From Rhabdophis nuchalis (taxonomy: Eukaryota; Chordata; Lepidosauria; Squamata; Natricidae): a DNA stretch of 64,000 nucleotides. The DNA is taken from the NCBI GenBank assembly GCA_039707465.1, contig CM077658.1, forward strand, positions 19,457,232 to 19,521,231. The letters run 5' to 3'. The notes below the pieces were generated by a model. It was not told the DNA's origin. It saw nothing but the letters and a program-made list of their open reading frames with translations, and did no database searches. Positions 28,640 to 40,277 of this stretch are shown here, piece by piece. How positions within the stretch are numbered: the stretch's first letter is position 1; every line of letters starts with the position of its first letter. Both the position numbers and the translations under genes were made by a program.

Positions 28640-28925
28640 CATTTCTCTCATGGAAGTTACTTATGACCAAACATCTGCAAGCAATGCCGTCTGTCCAGCT
28701 GGTCTTCGTGCATGCCGGAATGCTGGAACCCCAAAGACCAGCTGGATAGCAATTCGGCACATGCGAAGACCAATTGGACAGCATGCATGTTTGCGACAGA
28801 AACCTGAAGACCAGGTGGCCAGTGCGTGGATGTGCACCAACCAGCTGGTCTTCAGGTTTCTGGTGCTCCACACATGTGTTCCAGTTTGGGCACTTGGTAC
28901 CAAAATGGTTCAGCATACTGGGTTA
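28640..28925 (+). mobile_element. hAT-related fragment
   Basis: CAGCTGGTCTTC/GAAGACCAGCTGG inverted pieces with GCATGTG-type text match the interior of 5145-5448. Ends with GGTACCAAAATGGTTCAGC. No clear target duplication. Confidence 0.5.
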
Positions 28926-28929
28926 TACT

Positions 28930-29185
28930 TCACTCAGAATGCAACAAAACAGTTCTAGGCTGCATAAACAGAGGGATGGAATCAAGATCATGTGAAGGGT
29001 TAATACCACTTTATAATGCCTTGGTAAGGCCACACTTGGAATACTGCATACAGTTTTGGTTGCCATGATGTAAAAAAGATGTGGAGACTCTAGAAAGAGT
29101 GCAGAGAAGAGCAACCAAAAGGATTAGGGGACTGGAAGCTAAAACACATGAAGAACGGTTGCAGGAACTGGATATGTCACCCATA
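28930..29185 (+). mobile_element. CR1 fragment lacking its 3' end
   Basis: CAGTTCTAGGCTGCATAAACAG, then codons for GLIPLYNALVRPHLEYCIQF and a frameshifted continuation to GCAGGAACTGGATATG. Unlike normal CR1 copies it is cut at the 3' side, implying later deletion. Confidence 0.8.
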
Positions 29186-29777
29186 TTACAATAATACAGA
29201 GAAACCTTCTAAGCTGGAAATTTCCATTTTTCTCTCAAGAGGACAGCATAATGTATTGCATTCAAGAGTAGGATTCTGTGTACCATAGGTTCTCCTTGTG
29301 TGCTGAATAACCTAGGAATCAAATTCATTTCCGCTGAAAACTCGAGAAGCAAGGAAATATTTATTTTAAATATTTTACAGTAGCTGACATGCACAATATT
29401 TCATTCCGTTCCCATTTTAAGTGGGGTTGCAAACAGGCCTGGTATGAAGCAATGTCTCTGATCAGGCTTACAACTGTAGACAGATTTGATTATATTTCTC
29501 CCCTTTGATGTTTGGCTTCCTGAGCAATTTTTGCATATGACCATAGAAAGTGCCTGGAAATCAGCTCTCCGCCTCTGAAATAGAGAAGCAGCCAAAAACA
29601 AGAATGTGGTGCCCCAAATCGAAAGGTGCTAAGGCCAGAACCCCCAAATATAACCATCATAAATGAAATAATTTACATTTTATTATCTCTGTTGTGATTT
29701 TTGTTAGACCAGTTCACACTGCTCAATTAACATCTTCGTATTTTTCACATTCTAACAATTTCTTGTGTCTGTATCCC
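29186..29777. other. unique noncoding DNA
   Basis: No feature recognised. Confidence 0.35.
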
Positions 29778-29965
29778 TTCCTTCCTTCCTTCTATCCTCC
29801 CTCCCTCCCTTCTTTCCTTCCTCCCTCCCTCCTTTTCTCTCTCCTTCCTTTTTTCCTCCTTCCCTCCCTCCATCCTTCCCTTCCTTCTTTTCCCGCTCCT
29901 TCCTTCTCTATCATCTCTCCATGCATCCTTCTCTATCATCTCTCTCTCCCTCCCTCTCTCTCTCC
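29778..29965 (+). repeat. TCC/TTCC-rich polypyrimidine tract
   Basis: Degenerate CCTT/CCCT units over about 190 bp, then TCTC. Low complexity. Confidence 0.93.
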
Positions 29966-31225
29966 TATATCTAACTATCTGGGCCTCAATTCATTTTGAA
30001 CGGAGAGAATTTAGGAATACCATAAGGAGAGTATGTGATCAAATGAAAAGTTTATCTCATATGATTTCCTATTTTTTCCCCTGTGGATTTTCCTTGAGGA
30101 TGGATCTTTGCTTTTTTTAGAATCCGAACGCACCTGTTTTCACCGGCATTCTTGTTATACCTTTCCAACGTATCCATGGAGGGTGGAGGAGGTGGAGATG
30201 GGAACAAGTCTACCTTCTATTATGTGATGTGGCTTCCCAAGCACCCTTTTTTCCCCTTTAGATCCCTCATGGATGTGTCTACTTTCTCCTTTCCCCATTA
30301 ATTTCTTCCAGTTCTCTCCATCATAAATACACTGATTAAGATGTAAATTCCACAGAGCGATCAGCTTCCCATTAAGGAGACTCCTGAAAGCATCCCTACC
30401 CACACACTTGCTTCCCCATCATCATTAATCACAGGGGAGATATGTGGTGAAGTTTTACTCATCAATTGTAACTATTTATGACAGTTAACAGAGTTTTATA
30501 TTTGCCCCCAAACATATGCTGATCAATCAATTATGCCAGGGTTCACCCTTATGCTAATTGTACATTTTTGTCCTTTAATGCATTTTTTTTTTGCTCTTAT
30601 CTCATAGGCTAATGAAAGCTAGAAAATCAATAAATATAAATTATACATGCAAAGAAGGACTGCTGTGAACATAAAGTTTCTAATTAATTGCACTTGATTA
30701 ATTTATATCCTTTAATTATCTCGCTAAGCCACAAACAGCATAAATATCTCTGCAATCCGGTTATTGCTATGTCAGTCATAAAAAGAAAAAGAAAAAAAAG
30801 GGGGGGGGAAAGAGCAGACACAGTAAATCTATGAAATCTTTGCAAAGTGTATAACCAGAAAAACACAGCATGGAAATGCACATAAAACATAAAAGAGACT
30901 TAGCGGAGACACCTATGAATAATTTCCGCGTGACAAATCGCCACTAAATATGGTAGATGGCTGTTTGACTAAGATTATAACGATATTATTAGTTTAAATG
31001 TAGCAGGCGGAGGGAGCCATAAAATGAAATAAAATGTTTAACCCAGAGGATTACAAACAAAAAACAAAACAAAAAATACAGTTTGAAACATTTGGGAATG
31101 AAAATGTTTGATTTTCATGAAAATGGTGCAACAGGATAGCAAATTGCATACCGATTTTTCTGATTAAATGCTTTCCCCTCCCTTCAATTTCTGGGTATTT
31201 ATGAAACCTGGAGAGGTCCTGAAAA
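29966..31225. promoter_or_regulatory. unique AT-rich region, candidate conserved noncoding DNA
   Basis: 30460-31020 is repeat-free with clustered homeodomain-like cores (TAATTAATTGC, TTAATTATC, CTAATTGT), an ATTTCCGCGTGAC and a TATGCTAATTG octamer-like site near 30551. No coding signal. The regulatory reading is inference from composition only. Confidence 0.3.
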
Positions 31226-31229
31226 GGCA

Positions 31230-31612
31230 AAACAGTTCTAGGCTGCATCAACAGAGGGATGGAATCAAGATCCTGTGAAGTGTTAATACTACTTTATAAG
31301 GCCTTGGTAAGGCCACACATGGAATACTGCATTCAGTTTTGGTCACCACGATGTAGAAAAGATGTGGAGACTCTAGAAAGAGTGCAGAGAAGAGCAACAA
31401 AGAGGATTTGGGGACTAGAGGCAAAAACATATGAAGAACGGTTGCAGGAACTGGGTATGTCTCGTTTAATGAGAAGAAGGACTAGGTGTGACATGAAAGC
31501 AGTGTTCCAATATCTCAGGGGTTGCCACAAAGAAGAGGGAGTCAAACTACTCTCCAAAGCACCTGAGGGTAGAACAAGAAACAATTGGTGGAAACTAATC
31601 AAAGAAACTTAT
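31230..31612 (+). mobile_element. CR1 fragment lacking its 3' end
   Basis: Encodes the well-preserved segment ILLYKALVRPHMEYCIQFW to RGCHKEEGVKLLSKAPEGR in one frame. It is cut at 31612 exactly where a minus-strand LINE 3' tail begins. Confidence 0.85.
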
Positions 31613-31830
31613 TGATTGATTCATTTTATTTATTTCCTAAATTTATTTGCTACCCATCTCCCCACAAGGTGACTCTGGGTGGCCTACAGCATGAATAACA
31701 ATACACTTAGACTTATGTACCACTTCACAGTGCTTCACAGCCCTCTCTAAGCTGTCTTACAGAGTTGGCATCTCGCCCCAAACAATCTAGGTCCTCATTT
31801 TACCCACCTCGGAAGGATGGAAGAGATGAA
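31613..31830 (-). mobile_element. L2-type LINE 3' ends (minus strand)
   Basis: TTTATTTATTTCCTAAATTTA, then CTACCCATCTCCCCACAAGG and ACTCTGGGTGGCCTACA, is the complement of an L2-type 3' end. It is followed by a second related end (CCCAAACAATCTAGGTCCTC and CCACCTCGGAAGGATGG). Confidence 0.65.
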
Positions 31831-32577
31831 ATCATAACAATAAGAATGCAAGATTCCAATTCAAAGAATACAAAATGATGATTAATATAAATATACATTG
31901 CTTCTGTTTAACAGTAGTTTGCTAAGCAAATTTTAGTTTAGTATGAATCCAGAATATGACGCTGCTTCTATCACGGGTGGTTTGAGTTTCAGAGTTGAGC
32001 TGTTCTGCGCAACGCACATCTAAATTTTGCATGTAAACAATCTTCTGAAGGATATAGCCCTTTATTAAGCCAACCATCTGTCCCAGATCAGAAATTTAAT
32101 CCACTCAGTCTGGCCAATTTACTGCTTGATCATCCTCATCTTCTGTCGGGCATCAACTTCAATATGTATATCTACAACTTTCATAACTGTGTAAAAAAAG
32201 GCATGGTATCTGTCTACAGGAAGACGCAGACAGAAACCATCTGTCAAAGGCTAATGCTATTTTGTGTTTTGATTTGTTTAAAAAAAAAACACTTTTCATC
32301 TGGGATTTGCCCTTTGCAGAGTAAACCCACTTAACCTTCCGATAAGATTATCAGATATGTGTTTCCATTAAATAAAAGTAACCCAGCTAATACACACGTA
32401 ATAGTTCTTCGACAATGAGAAAAATATACTTTGATTGATGGGGGGTATTTTTTCAGATTCTTTATGGAATCTTGAAATTATAGTGCTTGTGGAAGATTGT
32501 CATGGAAGGAATTGTGACTTTCCAATGTGAAAAATTGCAAAAAATTTAGGTCTACTAATCCAGTAGACATAATCTAA
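31831..32577. other. unique noncoding DNA
   Basis: No feature recognised. Confidence 0.35.
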
Positions 32578-32579
32578 TG

Positions 32580-32800
32580 CAGGAGTGTCAGACTCAATTT
32601 CATTGAGGGCTGCATCAGGACTGTGGTTGACCTCCGGGGGAGGCATGGCTGACTGGGTGGGCATGGCCAGCTTAACCCCACTCACTGGGCATGGGTGATT
32701 GGATGGGCGTGGCCAACTTGACACCATTCCCACCACCAGCGCTACCGATTCACCCAAACTGGATGGAACCGGCTGAATTTCACCACTGTTCCTCTCCCAA
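32580..32800 (+). mobile_element. Chimeric hAT-type MITE
   Basis: Begins CAGGAGTGTCAGACTCAATT, a hAT-like terminus, but ends GGCTGAATTTCACCACTG like the CAGAGGTGG family. The flanking 8-mers do not match, so it is probably recombined or composite. Confidence 0.5.
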
Positions 32801-33239
32801 AAAAAGTCACGTTGCACCATTTTTATTTTTCTTGTGCGATTACTTTTCTCCAGCCCTATTTTTAGTGACAAGACCAGATTATTTAAAGTGCATTTTCTCG
32901 AAAACCTTTCTTTACCGGTATATAAAGACTGTAATAAAGACAATACAATGTTTTGAAACTGTTTTAAATCTTTCACTCAGCGTTGCTGCTACAGATTTAA
33001 CGGGTAGGGATTCTAATCTTACTGCTACTAATTAATGCCTTGGTATAATTGTGCCAACGGGATGCTTTGGCACCGTAATTACTATCAAAAGATTCTGGTA
33101 GGGAGGTAACATGCCCACATTTATATAGGTATGTCTTACAGGGCAATCACCTTTGTGTCTTGGTGCTTCCAATGGGTTTTAACCAAGCAAGTGGTTATTT
33201 TCTTGAAGATCCACGCAACAGAGGCATAGATATATGCAA
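32801..33239. other. unique noncoding DNA
   Basis: No feature recognised. Confidence 0.35.
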
Positions 33240-33470
33240 TGAAGGACAAAGAGGGAACTGGACTTTCTGGTTTTTCTTTGAAGATGTTTTGCTTCTCATT
33301 CAAGAAGCTTCCTCAGTGTTTCTGTCTGTCTGTCTGTCTCTCTCTGGGTAATACATATTATTATCCACCGATAAAAGAGTCTATGGAGATTCTCAGTCCT
33401 CCAGGTCCTGGTTGTCCCAAAGGTGCTTTTTCAAGAGGCAATTGGACTTTCTGGTTTTTCTTCCTTCGCA
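33240..33470 (-). repeat. Penelope-type family 2 fragments in swapped order
   Basis: 33255-33315 carries the hammerhead half and 33380-33462 the CAGGACCTGGAGGACTGAG half. On one continuous unit they would occur in the other order, so two units or a rearrangement is implied. The motif at 33283-33315 (minus) reads CTGAGGA, A, GCTTCT loop AGAAGC, AAAA, CATC. The second box has lost its G. A short GTCT repeat separates the halves. Confidence 0.5.
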
Positions 33471-33569
33471 ACCTTGGCAATTTTAAGACATGTGTATCAC
33501 TGTATCCATCATAAATATAGGAACCAGTTGCCAAGCATGCATCTGCCTGCCTGGATGATTGGATGCCTA

Positions 33570-33725
33570 TCCACCCCTCTGTCTGTCCATCCGTAATTTG
33601 AATCGCCTGACCACAGGGATGGAAGGCAGTCCTAAGTGTGAACAGCGTTCGTAAGTCACTTTTCACAGTGCCATGGTAACTTCGCATGGTCACAGAACAA
33701 ATGGTTGTAAGTCAAGGACTTCCTT
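33570..33725 (+). mobile_element. DNA-T fragment
   Basis: GTTCGTAAGTCACTTTTCAC, GGTCACAGAACAAATGG and TTGTAAGTCAAGGACTTCC match the terminal parts of the family with the centre deleted. Confidence 0.55.
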
Positions 33726-34014
33726 ACCTGGATGAAGAGAGAGGGAAAGCTTTGTTAATAAACTTGCCTCCTTAAAAAAATCAAGATGATGCTTCAATCT
33801 GCATGGAAGTGACAGGAAACCAATATCTGATTGCAGGTTGTCATCTCGATCGAGGAAAACTAGTGGTAGTGACTATGATGTGGCAATCATTATAAGGAAA
33901 TTGCATTTGCAGTAGAAAGTCTGTTTACCCCTGATATTTCCTGTTTACTGCAGCTCAATAAATCACTGCCTTAATTTTGTCACTATTTCCCTCCTTTGGT
34001 GGAGATGCCTCATT

Positions 34015-34216
34015 AATTAATTCATTAGAATTCTTTATTAGAATTAGGATTCTTTATTGGCCAAGGGTGATTGGCCATGCACGGAATTTGTCTCCTCCGG
34101 TGCTTAAGCTCTCACTGTGCATGCAATCAACAAGGGATAATCCTCATCATAAAATGCCATCATCGTAAATCATAAGGCACAACACTCAGCAATAGTCATA
34201 GGATACCACATAAGCA
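34015..34216 (-). mobile_element. LINE-C 3' end, first part
   Basis: GAATTCTTTATTGGCCAAG (complement of the conserved CTTGGCCAATAAAGAATTC end), GAATTTGTCTCC, then ATAGTCATAGGATACCA. It resumes at about 34645 after an L2 insertion. Confidence 0.75.
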
Positions 34217-34645
34217 ATCAACATTTATTTATTTATTTTATTACATTTATATCCCGCCCTTCTCCGCAGAGGACCCAGGGCGGCGCACAGGAGATTTAAA
34301 AAACATACAAAAATAGAACATAGATAAATAATTTAAAATATATATTAGATCCCAAACCTGTGCTAAAACCAATTATTAATTAAAAACCCAATTTAAAACT
34401 TTTCTAAAAGTCCCCATGGGAGGTTAGGCTAGGCCGGCTTGATGAAAAAAGTATGTCTTTAGACATTGGCGGAAGAGGCGGAAGTCGGTGATGGTCCGGA
34501 GTTCAGGGGGTAGGTCGTTCCAAAGGGCAGGGCCCGCCACAGAGAAGGCTCTTCCCCTGGGTGTCGCCAGTCGGCATTGTCCAGCCGACGGCACCCTGAG
34601 AAGGCCCTCTCTGTGGGAGCGTATCGGTCTAAGGGATGTATGAGT
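34217..34645 (-). mobile_element. L2-like LINE 3' end nested in LINE-C
   Basis: Plus strand begins with the TTTATTTATTTTATTAC tail and ATCCCGCCCTTCTCCGCAG. The minus strand encodes SLRPIRSHREGLLRVPSAG and FSVAGPALWNDLPPELR, as in 21204-23075. The 5' end is truncated. Confidence 0.85.
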
Positions 34646-34925
34646 CATAAGATACAAGCAACAAAGTTATAGTTGTGGGAAGAACTGACAATTATTTCTA
34701 ATGCAACCTCTTTCGGCAATTCTAGAAAGCTTACAAAGCAGGCAATAAATAAATAACAATAATCATAAGCAATTAAAGTCACTAAATATTTCCACAAGTA
34801 AAAATAATCATAAGCAATTACATGGCATGATTAAATCCATTCCCAGGGATTTCATGTTAAACAGAATGGGAAATTGGGTTTGTTCCACACTGGAGTTTTG
34901 AAAACTCAACTTCTCCTTCCATAAC
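34646..34925 (-). mobile_element. LINE-C continuation, then unique DNA
   Basis: GAGTCATAAGATACAAGCAACA (to about 34700) continues the LINE-C copy interrupted at 34216. The remainder to 34925 is unassigned AT-rich DNA. Confidence 0.5.
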
Positions 34926-35095
34926 TATGCTGATCAGAGGTGCCTCTTTTGAGCAGAGGGGGGTTTCTGCCAGTTTGGCCCGGATCGGGCAAACCGGTAG
35001 TGGTGGCAGCAGGAGGCTCCGCCTGCCTACCCAGATGCTTCTGCGCATGTGCAGAAGCATCGAGCATGAGTAAACCAGAAGTTAAAAAAAATATG
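34926..35095 (+). mobile_element. hAT-type MITE, CAGAGGTGG family
   Basis: CAGAGGTGCCTCTTTTGAGC, GGATCGGGCAAACCGGTAGT and a GATGCTTCTGC/GCAGAAGCATC inverted repeat (35033-35060). The right end is absent or diverged. Confidence 0.5.
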
Positions 35096-35104
35096 CAAAC
35101 CCAC

Positions 35105-35365
35105 CAGGAATGGAGTGTGGTCGACAGTAGACAGTCTAAGGTTAAAATTATGGGGGTTTGGGGAAGAAACCACAGAGTCAGGTAGCGCATTCCAGGCGTT
35201 GACCACTCTGTTGCTGAAGTTGTATTTTCTGCAATCAAGTTTGGAGCGGTTTATCATATAAGTTTGTATCTATTGTGTGCTCCTGTGTTGTTGCGGTTGA
35301 AGTTGAAGTAGCCATTGACAGGCATGACATTGTAGTGGATAATTTTATGTACTACGCTTTTCTCT
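35105..35365 (-). mobile_element. LINE-B 3' fragment
   Basis: The minus strand encodes INRSKLDCRKYNFSNRVV and NAWNALPDSVVSSPNPHNF. The C-terminal block is intact over about 60 codons, but the 3' tail is lost. Confidence 0.75.
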
Positions 35366-35376
35366 CTGTCTCTCGC

Positions 35377-35377
<1 letters not shown>

Positions 35378-35430
<53 letters not shown>

Positions 35431-35540
35431 CTCTCTCTCTCTCTCTTCCTTTTTCTTTCTTTCTTTCTCTCTCTTTCTCTCTCTCTTTCTTTTTTCCTTT
35501 TTTGTTTCTTTCTTTCTTTCTTTTCTTTTCTTTCCTTCCA
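35378..35540 (+). repeat. (CTTT)n/(CT)n tract
   Basis: CTTT units pass into CTCTCT and back. Lys/Arg-rich minus frames are artefacts. Confidence 0.95.
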
Positions 35541-37825
35541 AAGAATAAATTTCCTTAAGATATGGTTTCTGAGAACTTTCACCTCGGCATTAGCAGCAAA
35601 ATCGGTGCGGTGTGCTTAGGAGCCCATGCATACTAAAAGCACACACACCTGTCATGTCGACTATCCTTTTGATGCAGCCTCGTCCTCCCCACCCCCCCTT
35701 AAGCTTTTAAGATAATCTCTGAGAAATCATCAAACTATCAAAAGAAATCAATGGATCAGAAAAGGTTCCCATCATTCTTAACAAAAATCCATAACTTTTG
35801 CATTTTAATAGAGACGCTACAAGGCCGTCGGAGTCCTCATCCTTCTGATGTGCTCCTTTGATTTTGCTCAGATATCGCTGAACTTTTGGCTTGCCTGAGA
35901 AAGGAGATTATTGAATTGTACGTCTCCCTTGGAAGCTCTTGATCACTGACGGAGCTCGTATTTAAGGATGCTACAGAGGAATATCCACCGCCGCCTCCCA
36001 CAAATTCATGGGGGATTTCCATCTTAATATTAATTGGGTCTTTTGCAAGTATCTCAATACTGCAGGGAGGGGTTGGCTTGCCAGGGCAGAGAAGAGGAGA
36101 TTATTGTGCAAAGCCAGATATAAAGACAAATATATTTAGCATAACAATTATGATAATGGCAGAAACCCTCGGTTGAGGAAGAAGTCGATCTGATTAAGGA
36201 GCACTTCTCGGTGATCAAATATTAATCTATCATCTTCTCTCTAGCATACGTTGAACTTAAGAGGCTTCTTACGGTTTTATGTATTTAGTAGATTGCAGAA
36301 ATGATGAACTCACCACACCTCATAATATGGCCCATTTATGTCAATGCAGCCCCCCCAAAAAAATATATCTGGAAAGGCTGTAATCCACTTAACATTAAAA
36401 GTAGACACAGAGTGGGGTGGAATCGTAAAACTTCGGCTGAAATGAAAATAGAGTTAATCTCCCATGGCTAACTTAAACCCAGTTTTTAACCCTCTTGTCA
36501 TATACACATTATAAATATTTTGTCTTGTTAATAGCAACATAATCTTTTACATCATTATCCTCCTAAAGAAAACATCCGGATGTGGATTTGTATAACTTCC
36601 AGACATGCTTAGTGCAAATAGATTAGGAGCTGATAGATGCAAAAAAAATAAAAATCAGGCTATTATGAAATTTAATTTTAGTTCCAAACACAGATGCATG
36701 TGGGTTAGCTTAGTATACGTAATTAAACTGTTTTATTTCTTGCTTTACACGGTGAATGGTCCTGATCTTGTACACGATCGAGAAAGCAAGGGGATCTATG
36801 CAGAACTATTTATTAGCCATCCATGGCAGATTCTAATCAACAATTTGGCATTTAACAAAAAATCAGTTTAAGGAAGCAAGTCGACCTAGGGTGCTAAATT
36901 CTCCCTCAAAATCCAGACTGGTTGCAGGTTAGATAATATTTAATTGCAGGCATGATAACATAACATGTAATGAGCATGCCAAGTAATTATTAACACATTC
37001 AGTTAAACGCATGGCTTCATGGGTATAAATTGAAGGAAAAGGGGGTTAAGGCAAAACTTGTGGGAAATGATCTCACTGCAAAATAGTAATTTCAGGTGGA
37101 AGAGAATTCTGTCGTCTATATTACTCTGTCTCTCTCACACGGCTAACATTTGTACATAAGAATTCCTAGAAAATACATTTGTAAATGCTTTGCAAATAAA
37201 TACACACTTATTAACCTGTGTTTTCCCCTACTTACTTGACATCTTAATTTTCATATGTTCTCCATCAAAGACAAATATCTACATTTTGGGGAGGATTGAA
37301 AACAGAGAGATGTTTTTTTTATATCTGTTCCTGCATATGCACATCCCTTGTGATGTGGTTGTAATCTAATATAGCCTTACCTTGGAAAACAAGTTGCAAC
37401 TGCCTCTTACTCTCAGTTAAATGTGCTTTGACTTGGACATGCGTTTAAGAACAATGCTGTTTCCCCCTCTGTCCAGTTCTATTATATTGCCAAAGATTGA
37501 TACACCTTTCTTATTCAGCAGGTTTGATGAAATATCACTGAAATTTAAGAAGGTAAATTCCTGCCAAGAGTAGTTATGTCCGAGATTAGTTAAGTTGCTG
37601 TTTCTAGCTTTATTACCTATGAGCTGATAACTGAGATAATTTACTAACAATCCAAATTAAATTATGAAATAGGAGGGTATCCTGCTCTGTTTCTAAAAGC
37701 ATCTTCATGTTTCTTTAAAAATAACTTTTTTAAAACTCATGTTTGGGTCATTTTGTTTTTCGAGGTAAAGAATAAAGTTGGAATTAAGGACATGAGATAA
37801 GATAGTATAGCCTGCAATAAAGGAG
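35541..37825. promoter_or_regulatory. Longest repeat-free stretch, candidate conserved noncoding DNA
   Basis: About 2.3 kb without a recognisable transposon, which stands out in this window. 35745-36020 and 36100-36300 are balanced with homeobox-like AT cores. 36600-36870 contains an 88-codon frame I do not recognise. No splice-bounded exon can be supported. Purifying selection against insertion would fit but is inference. Confidence 0.3.
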
Positions 37826-37907
37826 AATATTTGTAGCTCAGAGTTGAAATGAGGGGTCTTTGGTGCTCTCTGAGCTTGGTGGTTTTCTTGCAGATGTTTC
37901 AATACTG
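37826..37907 (-). repeat. Penelope-type family 1 unit, truncated
   Basis: GAGAATATTTGTAGCTCAGAG and GGTCTTTGGTGCTCTCTGAG continue to TTGCAGATGTTTC, then stop at the next element before the hammerhead core. It provides the uninterrupted version of the site used by the SINE-like insert at 8676. Confidence 0.65.
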
Positions 37908-38235
37908 AAACTACCATATTTTTCGGAGTATAAGATGCACCTTTTTTCCTCTAAAAAGAGGCTGAAAATCTGGATGCGTCTTATACATCGAATACAGCAT
38001 TTTTTTTGCCTCTTAAACCCCGCCCCCTTCACCAAAATAGCCATGCATACCCTTATGGGGGCTTTCAAAGAGCTCCTGGGGGCTGGGGAGGGCAGAAATA
38101 AGCAAAGAAAATGGGCCATTTTTTGCCCCCCCCAGCCCCCAGCTGCACCCTATAAGCCTCCATAAGGCTAGGCAAGCATTTTTGTTTGACAAAAAAAACA
38201 GCCCGTTTTCACGAAAAATGCATTTTAAATGAAAA
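37908..38235 (+). mobile_element. Non-autonomous DNA element, ATTTTTCGGAGTATAAGA type
   Basis: CATATTTTTCGGAGTATAAG at the start, an inner near-palindromic GCTGAAAATCTGGATGCG and GTCTTATACATCGAATAC. This terminal text is widespread in squamates; the superfamily is not certain. Right boundary approximate. Confidence 0.5.
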
Positions 38236-39537
38236 ACTGTCTACTTATCCAGTTTGATGTTCTAAACTTCCTTTGTCTTCCCAGATTCCCAACCCAAAGA
38301 TACACTAAACCATATTTAGGTAAGGGTTAAAAGAAATATATATGGAGAGGGAGGGAGGGAGAGATTTTTCCATACTATTCCATAACAATGTAGTTTTCAT
38401 TCCAAATTAAGTCAAAATGTTACATTAAATTTCATTGCCATAAATATAGAGTATTAAAAAAAAAATCACACCCCACCCTTTATTATTTTGTGCATTTTAT
38501 GGAACGTGATTTTGCTTTTCGTAAAAACAAACTCAATGAGAAGAGGGTCTGTTATCCCCCTGTTTTCTCAATCCCTTGAAGCAACAAGTTTAGCGTTAAA
38601 ATTTTATGGCTGTACAGACTCAGTCAGTCTGTTTTTTTTCTTCCAAAGGCCTCTTTTCAACATTTTGTAAAGAAAGACCCTTGGTGATCATTTGGACTCG
38701 CTACCAAAACAGTTGTTCGGGTTTTTAAAGAAACAGGGGGGGGGGGAAATTCTTCAATTTTGCATATTGTTTACAGAAGGGCCATAAAACTCTTTTATTT
38801 GTCTCTAATTTACGACCGTTCGAATGATGGGATAGTTTCTCGTATGAACGCTTGTTCGCTTTAGGAAAACCTCAACTTCTGCACTTCAATTTATTTCTTC
38901 AGACTGGGAAGAAAAACAGAAAAAAAAAAGATTTTTTTAAAAAGAGTAAACAATACCTCTCTCTCTCTCTTTTACACACACACACACACATGCATGCATG
39001 CTTCCATGTCTGAAGATATAAAGTGTACAACTGACACATGAAGAAAGACACTAAGCTAATCAACCAATTTACCAATTTCCTTCTGATATGATGGAAAGAA
39101 TTGTTTCCCATCTTGGCAGTTTTTCTTTTATTCCATCCTGGCTGAAGATTTCAACAACTAATTCTTTCCCTGTCTTGTATCTGTTTAATGTGCTTTTTTT
39201 CTCTCCCTTCTCTTTCTTTCTTTTTACTGGAGCCCTGAATCTATTTCCTGAAACAATGCTGTATACATATCCCCTTAGCCAGTTGCTGAAACAGATTGCT
39301 ATTTGTTTACGATCAGAAATGCTTGTCTTATGGCATGCATTAAAAAGCAGGGTACTTGTCACGGCCTAATACAGCTAAATTGAAAACCTTGGAATGATCC
39401 AATTTACAGTTGAGATTATTTGCATTTTCACCCTGGCCTTTTTCTTTCAACTCTTAACGAAATTCAGCTGAGCCTTTTTCAGCTATGAAGTTGCCAACGA
39501 AGAAGAACAGAAGAAACATATTGCACTTTTGATGCAA
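38236..39537. other. unique noncoding DNA
   Basis: Poly-G near 38738, (CT)n(AC)n near 38955-38990. No gene recognised. Confidence 0.4.
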
Positions 39538-39549
39538 TATGTATGTATG

Positions 39550-39583
<34 letters not shown>

Positions 39584-39625
39584 TGTATGTACGTACGTAC
39601 GTATGTATGTATGTATGTATATATG
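39538..39625 (+). repeat. (GTAT)n microsatellite with GTAC interruption
   Basis: TATG units broken by a short ACGTACGTACGT block at about 39590-39602, where the change creates a self-complementary core. Confidence 0.95.
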
Positions 39626-39877
39626 CTAGAATTGTTTTATTTAACAATCTTCAAATGCAAGTGTATACAGTGGACATTCTACATCAAGAACTATTAATTG
39701 AAATCTCTGATCAGTATGTCACACTGTCTATAGATGTTCATCTGAAAATAGATTAGCATTCCCTTGAAATGCCCCCAAATTGGCAATTTGAAGTGATTAT
39801 CTTATCAGCCTCCTTGGGTGAATATTTGCAGGAGGTAGAACTGTTAAATTAATGGACCATGATACATTTGCATTCGA
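39626..39877. other. unique noncoding DNA
   Basis: No feature recognised. Confidence 0.35.
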
Positions 39878-40005
39878 AGATAGGTAGGTAGGTAGGTAGG
39901 TAGGTAGAGATAGAGATAGAGATAGAGATAGAGATAGAGATAGAGATAGAGATAGAGATAGAGATGATAGAGATAGAGATAGAGATAGAGATAGAGATAG
40001 AGATA
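39878..40005 (+). repeat. (TAGG)n then (AGATAG)n compound repeat
   Basis: About seven TAGG units, then a hexanucleotide GAGATA array with one GATGATA interruption near 39964. Confidence 0.95.
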
Positions 40006-40277
40006 TACATATCATGTTTCCCTGAAAATAAGACAGGGCCTTATTTTTTTTTGAGCCCCGAAATAAGCACTTGATCTTATTTTCAGGGAGGTCTTATTAT
40101 TTTTGAGGTGCAGGAGGCGGCGAGCGTGGTCACCTCATGGCTGCTGCTGTGTTGCAATATTTTCAGGGAGGGCTTATTTTCAAGGTAGGGCTATTTTCAG
40201 GGGAGGGCGCATGAACTCAGAAGCTCGATTGGATTTATCATCTGGGGAGGTCTTCTTTGGGGGAAAACAGGGTATAT
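40006..40277 (+). mobile_element. Non-autonomous DNA element, GTTTCCCTGAAAATAAGAC type
   Basis: Left end TCATGTTTCCCTGAAAATAA, right end TCTTTGGGGGAAAACAGGGTA, giving imperfect inverted termini. Internal repeats of TTATTTTCAGGGAGG. No transposase. Confidence 0.55.

Noticed and set aside
36605..36871. 88-codon frame in the repeat-poor island
   Set aside because: No recognised motif, no splice context and typical chance length for AT-rich DNA.
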